A stretch of 64,000 nucleotides of DNA, taken from the NCBI GenBank assembly GCA_963978905.1, contig OZ022259.1:11284001-11348000 (forward strand), given 5' to 3'. The position numbers and the translations under genes are program-made. The DNA is from Trichostrongylus colubriformis (lineage: Eukaryota > Nematoda > Chromadorea > Rhabditida > Trichostrongylidae). The notes beneath the pieces were generated by a model. That model did not search any database. It was given only the letters and a program-made list of their open reading frames with translations, and was not told the origin of the DNA. Of the stretch, positions 46,307 to 58,890 are shown in pieces. The stretch's first letter is position 1. Every line of letters begins with the position of its first letter.

Positions 46307-46907
46307 CCTAAGATGGATGGCTCTTCTTGCCACGCATGTTATAGAACATCCAGATTTTGTTTGACGACGCATATACGCTGCGATAACTTAGGGGTCCAAG
46401 TTAATCCATGTTTCAGAACAGCCGCGATCTGATGGTCCGCTCTTGTGGTATGGTGGGCTTGTGTGGGTACCGGTAGCGTATCCATTTGCCCTTTTTCAGA
46501 TTGTGCACGTGCGTAGTGTTTTGGCTACTAGCGTGCGGATCGATGGTATAAAGTACTTCACGCGTAATGAGGCGATGGTGAAATGGACTTCCGAATGGCA
46601 TTGCTTAAGATGACGATGATAAACTATCAAGGTGGCTTACTTATAAGGCGGTGAAAGCAGTATTGTGCTGATGCAGTGGGGCATAAAGGTATCAGGCCAT
46701 TATCTGCTCTTGTTTGCGCTGAACTTGGGTGGAGGTAGTTGCTGTAGGATGTGTTCATGTTCACGGTAATGCGCAAGGATGACCATTGTTTTTGTGGTGG
46801 TCATGTCTGCAGCCGTTAAGCTGTTACACGGACTTATGCCTGTGACTTATGGGAAGGATCCTTTTAAGCACTTCTATGTTGCTGCTGTTCAGCAAAGAAA
46901 GATTTTA
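46307..46907. other. Unassigned intergenic sequence
   Basis: No features supported. Confidence 0.3.
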
Positions 46908-47264
46908 ATCTAAATGTGTGAAAACAGTGTGAGGCTCCAAAATTTTTATTCTCAAAAGACTCAAAGGGTTCCAAAAGGTACTGCAAAAGAGTTTTGAGTA
47001 TATTGGCGAGTTTTCGACGCCTAGCGCCTTTCTCAAGTCTTGTCCTACCGATACTGCAAGTGGAGCAGAAATCAGCTTAACGGCTGCAGAAATGACACCT
47101 GCAGATTTCTGCTCACTTGCAGCATCGGTAGGACAAGGCCTGGGAAAAGTGCTAGGCGCCGAAAGCTTGCCAGTAGACTCAAATCTCTTTTGCATTACCT
47201 TTTGGAACCTTTTGAGGCTTTTGAAAAAAATTAGAGCCTAACACTGTTGCTCACACATTTAGAT
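46908..47264. mobile_element. 357-bp hairpin element
   Basis: It starts ATCTAAATGTGTGAAAACAG and ends in the imperfect complement CACACATTTAGAT. The two arms of about 160 bp pair throughout, including CTTGTCCTACCGATACTGCA against TGCAGCATCGGTAGGACAAG near the centre. The sequence just outside the right end matches the repeat at 1646-1670, so this may be one part of a larger family. Confidence 0.8.
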
Positions 47265-50200
47265 CGGCATGAGGCTTCGGGACGGAACAATACTTTAAAA
47301 TACGAGCGTTAAGCCCGTCGTCTACTTGAGGACGATGGTCATCTGATATTCCTAGAGAGTCGCGAGTACAGAGACGTTTTGCTGTTTCCTCGTTTGTGTG
47401 AAGTCGTGTTTATTGTGTGAATTTTTGCGCCCCTGGTATCCTGCACAAAAAAAACCGAATTTCTCGACACGACCGTGCCGAATCTCGTTCGCGTTAACGT
47501 GGTAAGGAAGTCAGGCGGGATTTGTGGTAAGGTTATTGTGTCTTCGGTTGTTAGGTGGAGTGACAGGGTATCGTTAAGTGAGTCGATTACGTAACCTCCG
47601 CTATTCCTGTCATTTCTGCAGTCTCATTTTCACAGAATGTGACGAACGTGCGTGCTTTTTGATCGAGTATGAATATGCAGCGAAGATGCTTTGCCGTACT
47701 TGTGGTAATGGTCCGGAGAGAGGTGAGTCGTAATCGTTGAGGTAGGCAGTGATTAACGGAGTTTCTCAGACTGAGGGTCCGAAGTGTAAAGGGAGAGATG
47801 TCCTAAAACTGACTGACTGGGTTAGAACCCAAAACTACTAGTTTAACTCAATCATCATAGAAACCTCATGTATGGCGCGATCCTAATTGAAGCCGGCCAA
47901 TGGTCTTTGGTTGGTCCGTTGGCACCGAAACCACGTACAGCGTGTGGAGGTCCCTTTTCGAGGGGGGGGGGGGTCGTATTTTTCGAAAACTTTCCTCGAC
48001 GCCACGCTTGACCCTGTTTGAGAGGGCACCGGACGACACGGATCTAAATGGAAGTATATTGTTTCTGATAGTTGAGGGGGAAATTCCACTCGGATCAGTC
48101 ATCATCTTGTCGAGGACAGAACCCGGTACCCTATGCTTCATTAATTGCTCGAGACTGTCGTAAGCGCTAAATCGCTCTGGACTGTCAAAAGTAAAAAAGA
48201 CTGATATAGAGTACAAACATTTTAGTTCCAACAATGGGATGAATTTTGTTTGCAGGTAGATCGGTTATGAACATCCGAAATGGTAATGGTGAAAAAGCAC
48301 CACTCTGCGGTAGACGTGAGCAATCAACATTTTGTTTCACAAATATACTCCGGCTTTACAAGCTCCGGAGGAGAAGATTTGCTGAAAGATTAGCCGGAAG
48401 AATATATTTGCGACAATCTCGGAGACTCACTAAAATGCAATCGGCTGTTTCACTAAAGATGCCGTGATGAATAGAGTAGTACGTGGAGTTTGAAATTATT
48501 TATTTGCAGTGATGTACATGGGTCAAATCCCTACTGTGCTGTTCCCACAAGACCTTACTTCGCCGGGATATCGAGTTGCCAAATCCAGACGTCCTGCATC
48601 GAACCATTTGGAAACACCTCGGCCTCTAACGATGTACTTACGCGGCAACGGCAGGGTCAGCTTCCGAATACAAGGCTGTAAAGAGAAAAAATTGGGATCA
48701 ACAAGAAAAAACTTCGCATATTGCAAGGACGTATTTCAGCCCTTCATCCGCCTGCCTAGCAAAGATGAGGCTATGTAAAGACGGTGCGAGTGCAAATGAA
48801 GTAAATGGCAACGTATCATTCCCACGCAAGCACCTTTATTTAAATCACGCGCTTCGATGACAAAACATTACGCGATCGTATTTGTACGTCTTCAGAACAT
48901 CAGTTGCAATAGGACTGATTTTTACGGTTCGTGATCCGGGACAATGAAAGGTCTAGCCCAAATCTGCGGGACAAGATACATCCCTGCAACGCTGTGGGTA
49001 GCAGAAATACATAATTGCCGACCAGCAATAGTGCAATGCAACCATTGTCGTGGTATCGAGCAGAGATAGTGCAGCAAGTTTTGTGGACGCGAGAGACTGT
49101 GGGAGTTTAATTTACCTCTTTTCACAGTCAAACGGTGATTCAGTGGTGTTTTATTGATGTGACGAAGTAAACGGCAGGAGGCAGAGTGCAGTAGTATTAG
49201 GTTAGTGCGTACTTGCGACACTTACCAAATTTCTTGTGGTTTCACTTCGCTTGTGCTTTCTCAAGTATTATTTAGGATGGCGATCTAGAGCATTCTTCGA
49301 TTATTATCTCAGATGTATACGAGGTGACCACGCTACATTGTATCAAGGATTCCTCGAATTAATAACCCCAACTTCGATCTAAAATTCATAAAAGACTTGT
49401 TTGAGATCCTTGGTTGAGGAAACAGGATCCCTAGTCGACACACTATTCATGCCGCACCCACTATTGATGTCATCTAGCATTCTACCTCCCGCTGCTCCCT
49501 CGCTTCTGTATGCGAAGTGAGGCTCGTTATTCTTTCACCCACAGGTGCTTGGACACTCACTGAACAAGATAGTATTCCCGGAGGGTTGAGAACGAATCGA
49601 TGGTCGTCATGCTATAAGTAAGGTCAACACCTATTCATCCCTATGGCAACTGGCAGGCTACCAAAATTTCATAGCTTTCACAAACCGAGGTGGTTTGGGT
49701 GCCCTACCGACTCGGTGGGTCAGACAAGTCAGCAGTGTGAATGGCTAGGAAATTTTGTTATGCTGTCCTCTACTGACAAAAGATCTGCAATACATTATTC
49801 ACATTATGAACGAAGATGTAATTTAGGTACTACCTGTTGGTCATAATATGGTGCACTATGGCGAAGTGATGGGACTAGGCTTTACATGTAACAGCAGCCT
49901 GGATTACAAGTCAGCTCTTCAAGCTTTAAATTTGCACTTCAGACAACGCCACAATCGGAGCTGTACCAGCCCGTACTAAGGTAACGGTTACTGTTGGGGC
50001 TAAAAATCTCCGAAAATTAGGTTCTTCTTGATTTCACCATTTTGCAAAAAGCAACATGGCACCGTATATCAGCATGATGCAAAGATAATCGGGGAAAGTA
50101 AGAAAGAACTGAGCTATGAAGGTCCCCTTTATTCTAGAGTTTTTCGAATTGTACTTAATCAAGACTCTGAGACATACGGAGTAAAATGCTTAACTATCTA

Positions 50201-50365
50201 GCTGCACTCAATTGTGTATACATGGGTTTCTCAAATCGCAGCTTGCGAATTTCTGGACAGAGGGCATTGAACAGCTACATCGCTGAAGGTAAGTGGTATA
50301 AGACAATGACGACCACATTGTCTATATAAATGTGAGGGCTGTGGAATAGCAGCGTGCACGAAGTA
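47265..50365. other. Unassigned sequence with weak exon-like segments
   Basis: A segment after a TTTGCAG acceptor (48256-48463) and another after TATTTGCAG (from 48510) could be two exons of one gene on + with a 46-nt intron. The second segment is open in two frames and neither product is recognised. A poly-G run lies at about 47962. Nothing else supported. Confidence 0.25.
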
Positions 50366-52229
50366 CAATACCCGCCTTAAGTTTTCAAAAGAAAATGCGG
50401 AAAGCGGATCCGCGTTTTTTTCGTTTTTTTTGCTGTAACTCGGTTTGTTTTGCCTCAATCTCCATATAAATATATATTAATCGAATCCCTTCAAACCTTC
50501 AAAAAGCTAACTTTTTATGTACTCGCATGCACGAAGTGCCAGTGGGCACTCACCTGCGAGCGACGCGCGCTATAATTATAAACAGGGGGCAAATCTGCCG
50601 TCAACATACAAAACTCAACACTTACAGGAATACTAACCTTGTTAAAACTAAATTAAAAATAGTTGCTTAATCTTTGATGGTGGTATTTCATTAGGTGTCA
50701 ATTCACCCACTATGCTATAGTAGTCACCATCTGATTATTGTTCAAAAAATTAAATTTTCTTGAATTTCAACGGACTTCATCCAGGAAAAAATTCAGTGTA
50801 TCGGTTGAGTGTATCCCAATTCACTTATAATAAAAAACATGATCACAAGTAAAGTTATCGATCCTTTTCAAAAGTTTTTCCGTTCTATCCTGTCTGACCC
50901 CTCGATCTCATAGCAATTAGTCAGCTCACTGAGATCTCCCAGACAGGTATTGATCGGTCTTCCACAGTGATATGCCACTGCATCAACCAAACAGATTGGA
51001 TAACATGGTAGTTTTATGCGAAGTGCATATATGCTCAATGTGTGCTTTCAATTTTCTCAAAAAAGACATCGAAAACGATGTGAAAAACTCCTTCCCTCTA
51101 TACATGGTTCATATAGAGCTTCAAACCGACTGCAAGGTTTGAATGTCGATCCAGGTGGCTCTTTTGCCACTTATCAGAGGACGCTCTTCGCACCTCAAGG
51201 AAAGGGCAACCGTTTTTAACAGTAAGATTATGAGGGCATCAGGCCTTTTTCATTGCAATTATTGGCAGTCCTCTATATTGTTTTCGATTTATGTCTTTTT
51301 TCATGCGAATACATAAAAAGTTAGCTTTTTGAAGGAATAATACTATCAGTGGATTAATAATACTTATTCAAAAGCATTTTTCATTTAAGTTTTCCAAACT
51401 ATGAAAAGTAAAAAGTAAAACAAGTAAATATTGCAGTAGAAAACCTAAGAGTGCATACTTTTGAAAAGGGTTGAAAATTTTACTTACGATCATGGATTCC
51501 AAACATAAATCAATTGAATGTTGTGCAAAGCAATCTTCTATATTGTTTTCGATTTATGTCTTTCTGAGAAATCTGTTTGGTTGATGCAGTGGCATATCAC
51601 TGTGGAAGGCCGATCAATACCTGTCTGGGAGATCTCAGTGAGCTGACTAATTGCTATGAGATCGAGGGGTCAGACAGGATAGAACGGAAAAACTTTTGAA
51701 AAAGATCGATAACTTTACTTGTGATCATGTTTTTTATTATAAATAAATTGGGATACACTCAACCGATACACTGAATTTTTCCCTGGATGAAGTCCGTTTA
51801 AATTCAAGAAAATTTAATTTTTTGAACAATAATCAGATGGTGACTGCTATAGCATAGTGGGTGAATTGACACCTAATGAAATACCACCATCAAAGATTAA
51901 GCAACTATTTTTAATTTAGTTTTAACAAGGCTAGTATTCCTGTAAGTGTTGAGTTTTGTATGTTGACGGCAGATTTGCCTCCTGGTTATAATTATAGCGC
52001 GCGTCACTCGCAGGTGAGTGCCCACTGCCACTTCGTGCATGCGAGTACATAAAAAGTTAGCTTTTTGAAGGTTTGAAGGGACCATTTTATAGAGCTCGGT
52101 GAGCTGATTCGACTAATATATATTTATATGGAGATTGCGGCAAAACAAACCGAGTTACAGCAAAAAAACGAAAAAAAACGCGGATCCGCGCTTTCCGCGT
52201 TTTCTTTTGAAAACTTGAGGCGGGTATTG
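50366..52229. mobile_element. 1.86-kb palindrome, fold-back DNA element with TA flanks
   Basis: The left arm (50366 to about 51000) and right arm (about 51590 to 52229) are inverted copies over about 640 bp. They start CAATACCCGCCTTAAGTTTT on the left and end with the near complement on the right, with TA immediately outside both ends. Landmarks in both arms include GCGGATCCGCG, the CTAACTTTTTATGTACTCGC stretch and CCGATCAATACCTGTC. The spacer of about 590 bp has no recognisable protein. Small differences between the arms (for example an extra TTTATAGAGCTCGGTGAGCT near 52088) show they have diverged a little. Confidence 0.9.
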
Positions 52230-52231
52230 TA

Positions 52232-54676
52232 GCACACAAAGTCGTATGTGTCGCAAGAGCACAAACCTGATGGTTAGACACCTTTATTGTGAGCACACTA
52301 CAACCTACAACAAGGGGGACCAAGCCTCATCATGTGCCATATATGTAGTCTGAGCCCCGCCCTTTCCCGACTGACGATGATAAGAAATCCCCGGGAGAGT
52401 CGTCATCCTAGAGGAGAGCAAAGTGCAGCAGGCTAGAAACTCTAATTCTAAAAACGCTCTGAAAATGTCCATGGAAACAGTTAAACCTACTGAGTAAAAT
52501 TACCTTACTCTCCTCTCTAAATTGCCCCGAAATGCCTGGAGTTCACTTCAGAGGAGCTCAAAAAACCACCTTGTTTGGCGCTGGCGTCAGATGGTTTAGC
52601 GCCAAAAAAGTGTTATATTCGTGTTCTACCGGCAAAATTGCCCCTGGGCACACTTTCTAGCAAAATTGGATCGCTAGAAATCACCCTCTCACCTTTGTCG
52701 AAATTCGTGTTGCCAAATCTGGTCTAGGGAGAAAGTACCCCTTTACAAACTTAGAGGGAAAGAGGAAAACATCTTTTTCTGAAGTTGGGGGAAAGGCATC
52801 GAAAGGCGTAAAGAGAAAGTGGAATGTATAGCGAAACTCACATTGGAAAAGCGTGGCTTGGGGTCTCATTGCGATCCCACAACACAACGGGTCATTATGC
52901 AGTACATCCGCGGCGGAAGTTGCCGGCGAGGGCAAAGCAACTTTTGCGGCTTGCAGATTCAGCCCCTTACTGTAATCTACTCCAGGCTAGTGAGGCAGAG
53001 AGGCGCTGAAGAGAAAAGGATTTTCGGGATTCTTGCCGTTTTCGTTCTTTCCTTACTGTTACACTGCTGAGGAGCACAACTACCTTCATATTCTATTACA
53101 ATCCGCCGAATTCATTCCTCCCGGTATTTCGACAGGACCCATCGAATATTGTCAAATTTCTCAAAAGAATATGTCCTAGAAACTTCAATCTCCTTCAGGT
53201 AAACTCAAGCAGCCATTACATTTCGCTGAGAGAGTTTCACATTGGAGCTTAGTTGACCTCAAAGATGAAAATTCAGGGAACCGTGGCTTCTAAAGCGAGG
53301 ATTTCGCCCTTAGGAGTAATGAACCCTCCACCACGAGAAAAGCGTGTACGACAAAGAAACGCAGTCATACGCATAACTATAAAGGCTCGATTCCAAAAAA
53401 TGGTCATAGACTGACAAGGACTATGACTTGACGGAAACATGACTGAGAGTGAGGTTACTGAACTGGCTACAGTGTACTGATAGCAGAGAGAGAGACAACA
53501 GACATTAGGGAAGCTGTCTCTGAAATTCCAGACAGTGGAATGTAAACGTAATATATTGTTACATGGGCACATGCAACCCCAGACTCAAACTTTTTGTGCA
53601 GTCTGGTAGGTCAGTTAGTTTTCGAAAGCTTACCTCTGCTGCCTCGCAATGGTGTCTGATCTTCAATCGCACGTTCAGTGGCAGTAGTGAAGAATCGTTT
53701 CCCTGAAGCTCGAAACGTCCCAGCCTATCAGTGACATTGTGTGATAATTCGTGACCTAATCCTAAATTAAATGGTAAAAGTAGGTTGACTCGACCCAGTG
53801 TCTTAAAAGTGAGAACAATGAAAGGTCCTAACCCATGTAATTATAATTCCAAAGCATCACTGAAGTTCCTTTTAGGGGAGCTTTTCCACACATGAGTAGT
53901 CCATGGACACCGATGAACTGCTGACGGAACGTCATCACAGGAATGAAAAGAGCACTGAGGAGAGGTAGTTTTTCCATTCTGAAATCCACCATTTGTTCAA
54001 TTACAAGAGAGCACTTGTTAGGTGAAACATTGTATTCTTCTTTGTATTACATATTCTGTTCTATTCTCCACTTCCTATATTTTTCCCTGCACATTGCATA
54101 GGACATAACAAGTAGAGAAAAAAAGCAATGAAGGAAAATTGTAGAGGAATAATGTAGCGAAACGCTTATCGTTAATGGAAAGTGGTGCTGCTTATGGCTT
54201 GCAGAGGCGGGAACATCCGTATGATCCCGCCCGAGTATGTCAAATCTTTCCTCAGCTTTCAATCTAAATTGACTTTGACTGTATATCATATAAGACTTTG
54301 AAACTTGTTCACAAAGAAGGCTCCCAGAAGATATCGAAGATCCTCAAAATAGTTTTTTGAAGAGAATTTCTGTCTCACAAGATCACCTGGTGAAAAAAGG
54401 TAGGCGGGGTTAGGCTACGCGCGCTTTCTGAGGAATGATGTGGAAGTTATCAGAGGAATCGTCCACGAAATCCCACGATTCCTCTCGAATCACCCTACTA
54501 GACACATACATGAAAAGAAACAAGAAGAGAACCGAGGAACCTCCTTTTCACAATACAGACATCGAAGAACTGGAAGAACAACAACCCGCTTAAGCAATCA
54601 TTGAAAGGGTATCGGTAGGAAATGCGTAGTTCAAATTTTTGCGGACAGTATTCATTTGCTTCCCACTCTTCGTAAG
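52232..54676. other. Unassigned intergenic sequence
   Basis: A + strand frame at about 53264-53410 (MKIQGTVASKARISPLGVMN, then a basic stretch) looks protein-like but lacks context. Nothing else can be supported. Confidence 0.3.
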
Positions 54677-54845
54677 GCCGCGTTCACACTTTACAGTGTT
54701 GGTAGAAGGGCGTGGCTGCGCTTCGTCTCCATCCGCGCCACCCTGTCTTGTTGCTCGCGCCGTCTGCACCTCCCCCGTGCCAGTGTGCCTCGCTGCCTGT
54801 GAAGGCAGCCACGCCCTGCCGACGCAAAGCATGAACGCGGTCTAA
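54677..54845. mobile_element. Small inverted-repeat element, family C
   Basis: GGCCGCGTTCACACTTTACA on the left is an imperfect inverted copy of GCAAAGCATGAACGCGGTC on the right. It has the same style of ends and interior (CTCGCTGCCTGTGAAGGCAG) as the family C host at 16847-17266. Confidence 0.65.
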
Positions 54846-54959
54846 CTACCGACGTCACCTTCGCCTCCTTGCTCCTAGAGCTCTAGTGACTCCGCCTCCC
54901 ACAAAACTTCACCTCGTCAGACGTTGCTATGAGCTGTATCTCTTTTTCTTTTCTTTTCT

Positions 54960-55065
54960 CTATTCTTTATTTTTGAACTTTTGCATATGGCCATTAGTAA
55001 GCAAATACAACATAAATATGTGCGTGAGAACTGAAATTTTGGTGGACAATTCTTTCAATCTATAT
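54960..55065. repeat. Degenerate arm of a family F fold-back element
   Basis: Contains GCAAATACAACATAAATATG and GGTGGACAATTCTTT, which match one arm of the elements at 34018 and 56420. The partner arm is missing. Confidence 0.55.
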
Positions 55066-55129
55066 ACTAGTATTTTCACAACACAAAACTATTTCGAATT
55101 TGAAGAGGGTGCTGTGAAGCAAACCAAAT

Positions 55130-55340
55130 ATGAAATGCAAAACATTTCAAAAAATTGGGATTCTTTATGTCTTTTTGGCATACATTTTTGGCATTTTTGG
55201 AACACATGCAGATCATCACAGGACTTCAGTAGAATACAGTACAGTGGTACCATACACCAACCTCCCCCGTACAGCGAAATTATACAAACGAAACCCTAAT
55301 TATGTTGGATGTTACAGCGATGTAGGCCACCTGGCTGATG
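55130..55340 (+). CDS. Likely first exon of a small secreted protein
   Basis: An ATG opens a frame that starts MKCKTFQKIGILYVFLAYIF. This is a basic N-terminus followed by a hydrophobic core and a plausible signal-peptidase site around GTHA-DHH. The mature part continues to NPNYVGCYSDVGHLADG and meets a GTATGT donor at 55341. The YVGCYSD pattern recalls the start of WSC-type cysteine domains, but that is only a resemblance. If spliced to the acceptor at 55652, the frame continues MELIPSELQRSCIFKI and stops at 55724-55726. The real downstream exons are uncertain. Confidence 0.4.
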
Positions 55341-55726
55341 GTATGTGGCTAATGACGCTGTCAGCTTTTTGAGGAAGGAGAACCCTGCGCAACCCTTGGA
55401 GAAAGGCGCACAGGGGTGGATTCCCTCATGCAGCAAGGGAGTTTCTATAGCATTGATGTAGAACAGAGACAATAATGTAAACAAACGCATATCGATATTG
55501 GCAAGTGACGACGTTATAAGCAAGAAACCCATTAATTAATTGGTTCATTTATTTCGAAGCTCCTTTCCTTAGGCTTGAGCAGATACCCTGCCTTGCCATG
55601 AAAACACGCTCACGTGCCTTACATAAATAAAAACTTCAAATGTGTGGATCAGGAATGGAGCTAATCCCATCCGAGCTTCAGCGATCATGCATTTTCAAAA
55701 TTTTTACGATATCTACGGCGCGTTAG

Positions 55727-56419
55727 TGACACATCTCTCGTTCATTGTATGTAAGGGTATTACTGCTCATCATTTAATAAGATATTCCCTCCTCCATCTG
55801 AAGTGCCCTTTTTTGGAAGAAGCCGAACGTCTGCCGCATCGAGACGAAGAGAACAAATACTGAGTACTCGATCCATTTTACTACCGGGTCCATTAGATTT
55901 TGCTCATCCATCGGTGATATGGTATGAGATTTTGAAATGATTTCAGATGGGAAGATTTGAAATCAATATCCTAATGATTGTTGGTTAATACATAAATGCT
56001 TATTGTGGCTCTGAAAATGTTTCGTGAAAATTCAAAGGCACAGTGTGAAAGCCAATGAGCCATAACGTAGAGAAGCATCTATTTGGTTCTATTGGAACTT
56101 ATTTATCCATGGTCCTATTAACGCTCCCCAAAGTATCAGCAATTTTCATCTAATTATTGCCTTTCACCAAAAACTTCGGTTGCTTTCAAATGTTATCGCA
56201 GTAGTCTGTGAATCAGTTCCATCAATCAAATAGAAAATGCGCGGATTCTCTGTTCACAGAGGCCACTTGTCATAAGGTCACCCAAGATTTACCTTTGCAC
56301 TTATCTTTAGTTACGGCTATAGTTATGGCAGCAAGGGATGGGTATGTTATTGTTTCTTACAGGATGGAGCTGATATAATTCAGGTGCTCCTGCTGGCGTG
56401 CTCACGCAATCAAATCCTG
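55727..56419. other. Unassigned sequence
   Basis: No features supported. It could hold further exons of the secreted-protein candidate. Confidence 0.3.
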
Positions 56420-56832
56420 GAAGGAATTATCCACGGAAAATGAGTTTTGACGTTACCCATACATGTATTTATGTTGTATTTGCCTAATGTAGGTATGCAA
56501 AGTTTAACGCGAAAAAATGTGAACCGGCAAAGATAGTGCACCACAAAGTCTTGGCCAGCAAGCAAGTGCCCACCACGTCGTCCGTCGCGGTCGTATACGC
56601 ATTGTAGGAACAGAAAGTTACTTAAACAGTCCCACTCCCGTTCCAAACCGCGGCGGACAACGGGACGGAGCTTTTGCTCGGAGGCCTCGCCCACCCAGCC
56701 AAGAATTAGGGGAACTGTATCTTCGCCAAACTCTCACTTTTGCGCGTGAAACTTTGCATGAGGCCCTTATTAAGCAAATACAACATAAATACAAGGGTAA
56801 CAAAGGAGGTAATTTTTCCATGGACGATTCCT
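56420..56832. mobile_element. Fold-back element, family F, copy 2
   Basis: AAGGAATTATCCACGGAAAA at the left pairs with TTTTTCCATGGACGATTCCTT at the right. TTTATGTTGTATTTGCCTAA pairs with the arm near 56774. It has the same GC-rich centre as 34018-34448. Confidence 0.8.
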
Positions 56833-58802
56833 TTAACTAATGCTCGCTCAGGACAACGAAGCCTCCATCTTTCCGGAATAGGTTTTCAATCCCGCTGGGA
56901 TTATATGAACACTGTGTACGGCTGGTTGGCAAAACAATGACATGAGCCAAATCGTATTGAGATACCACTACGATTCTGAGTACAAGTAAGATGCGTATTG
57001 CATCTTAGGGAATTGATAAGCGCTGATATCCTATGCCTTAGTTTTAGTGTTTAAACGGACGATAATCGGTAACAAACAGGACGTCACTACAGGAAAGGAA
57101 GGCGCGGCATCACTGTTAAAAAAACCAAAACAACAGAGTTTTCGCCATTTCTCATCCAGCACATGTGAATTTCATTGAAAAAGAAACATACGGTGCTCAA
57201 AGAACGATAAGCTGAATTGAATAGTTAGGAATGGAATGCGACACAGATTCGATTTTGAATTTGCACGGTTGTGTTCAACTGGGTAAACACTATAAGCCGC
57301 TTTGATACAGGCGCCCTTCGATCGTGAGGCCCATTTCCAGTGAAGGCCACGTGATTCACAATAATTGATGTACAATAGTTATACTACGACCAGATACAGA
57401 CACGAACAGACATAAGTGGATGGATAGAGGGCCGTTTGCAGTGTGACGGAAAGGACATGAGGAATTATTGACTACACAAATATGGTTCTGTGAATGGCCT
57501 CGCTCCTTCAGCTGTTTAATCATTCCTCTTACATGGAAGAAAAAATTGCTTGTGCGCTTCTGAACAACATCATGACTCATCCTCAACATCTTCGTGGTGT
57601 TGTCCTAGGAAACGGTGACTCATCGTTATCACTACCGTGGTGAGTCGGCCGCTACGGCCTTCGACACATTTTCTGCGTAGGAGGACGGGTCGTAGCAAGT
57701 TTCTGTATGAAGGCAAGGAACAGATATTTGCGTCCCATCCCAGTGACAGCTTTCGTCGATCGAACTCCACCTAAATCAACAAATGTTCCAACCGGACGTC
57801 GGTTAACGGACCCACATCTGTCCGATATGAGAATCCTTTGTGAAAGGAATGGAAACCCCAGGATTCCAATTCAAAAAAATCCTTATACACATAAAATACC
57901 TAAACACAAGCGCAAAAGGAACCGAACAGTAGTTTGCGAAATCAAAAATCTGAAAGAACAACGATTTGTTTCAGTTGCCGCCAACCCACTTTTCAACAGT
58001 TATCGGCGGGTCGGAGCGCAGTCCAGAGCTTGAGTTGCATCCCAGCGTTGAGTTGCATCCCAGACTGGTCACGAAACCGCTGCCCGTAAGCTCTACAGGC
58101 CTTGCGGCTCAGCCATCGCTACCAGCCCCGCCTTCGTGGACGATACTTTGGGGATGTGTGTCATCCCATCGAGTGGCTAATGCTACAGAGATGAGAATAT
58201 CGTGTGATGCACGCAATCATATGCGCTAGCCAACGGTTGAGTTATGAGCAATGAAATTTATAGTTAGATCTCGACATAATGACGGGATAATTTTAATTAA
58301 ACTTCAAAAGTTTGAAGAGCTCATGTTCGAGACGTTGTAGACGAGAGCACCTATGACCAAGAGCCGCAACCAGCTCTTGGATACAAGGGCGGATAATATT
58401 CATTGAAATCTCTCCTCAAATGAATACAGTTCAGTCTGCACGGATGATGCACACTAATAAATGGCGTTTCCATACGAGGACTTTCGATGCAACACACGTG
58501 GATTGTATCCTTTTTGATACGAGCACGTGTTTCAATCGAAAATTTGGAGTCGCATGCGCCAGTTATTTATGCACTCTAAACGGAGCAAGTGATAATTTTA
58601 TAAAATCTCGCTAATCGAACGATTCGGTGGCACCTCAGATGTAGGTAATTAAACTTTCTGTAAGTATAATACGATATAAATTGTACCATACATGAACACG
58701 ATGTGTAAATAAGCTGAAGTACGGTATCATATAGGGTATGCTTACGCTGAACAAATAAGGCATGATGAACTCATGATATGTCTGTTATCAAATTATGCTT
58801 AC
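56833..58802. other. Unassigned sequence with protein-like frames
   Basis: A + strand frame at 57707-58033 (108 codons, ending in a Lys/Arg-rich stretch such as KIPKHKRKRNR) and minus-strand frames at 57356-57589 and 57570-57770 overlap one another. No family is recognised and no splice structure is convincing. An 18-bp direct duplication (TTGAGTTGCATCCCAG) is at about 58030-58064. Confidence 0.25.
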
Positions 58803-58890
58803 AATTAATACTACTAGCCCAAGGAGAATGCCAAAGAGGACAAAAAGGCAAGATGGCAAAGTAATTGCTTCAAGGGGAAATGCTCTGTGA
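58803..58890 (-). CDS. Membrane-segment exon, copy 2 of a duplicated pair
   Basis: Minus strand: acceptor CACGTCAG, then a frame reading HRAFPLEAIT and a hydrophobic stretch (CLFVLFGILLGLVVLI) up to a GTAAGC donor. It is clearly homologous in DNA and in the same frame to 59690-59777. Its donor falls in a different phase from that copy, so one of the two may be non-functional. The family is not recognised. Confidence 0.4.

Noticed and set aside
47866..48234. 122-codon minus-strand frame
   Set aside because: It crosses a poly-G run, overlaps other frames and shows no domain or splice structure.
48256..48778. Two-exon gene joined by a 46-nt intron
   Set aside because: The second exon is open in two frames, the frame that looks more protein-like does not match the phase, and no family is recognised.
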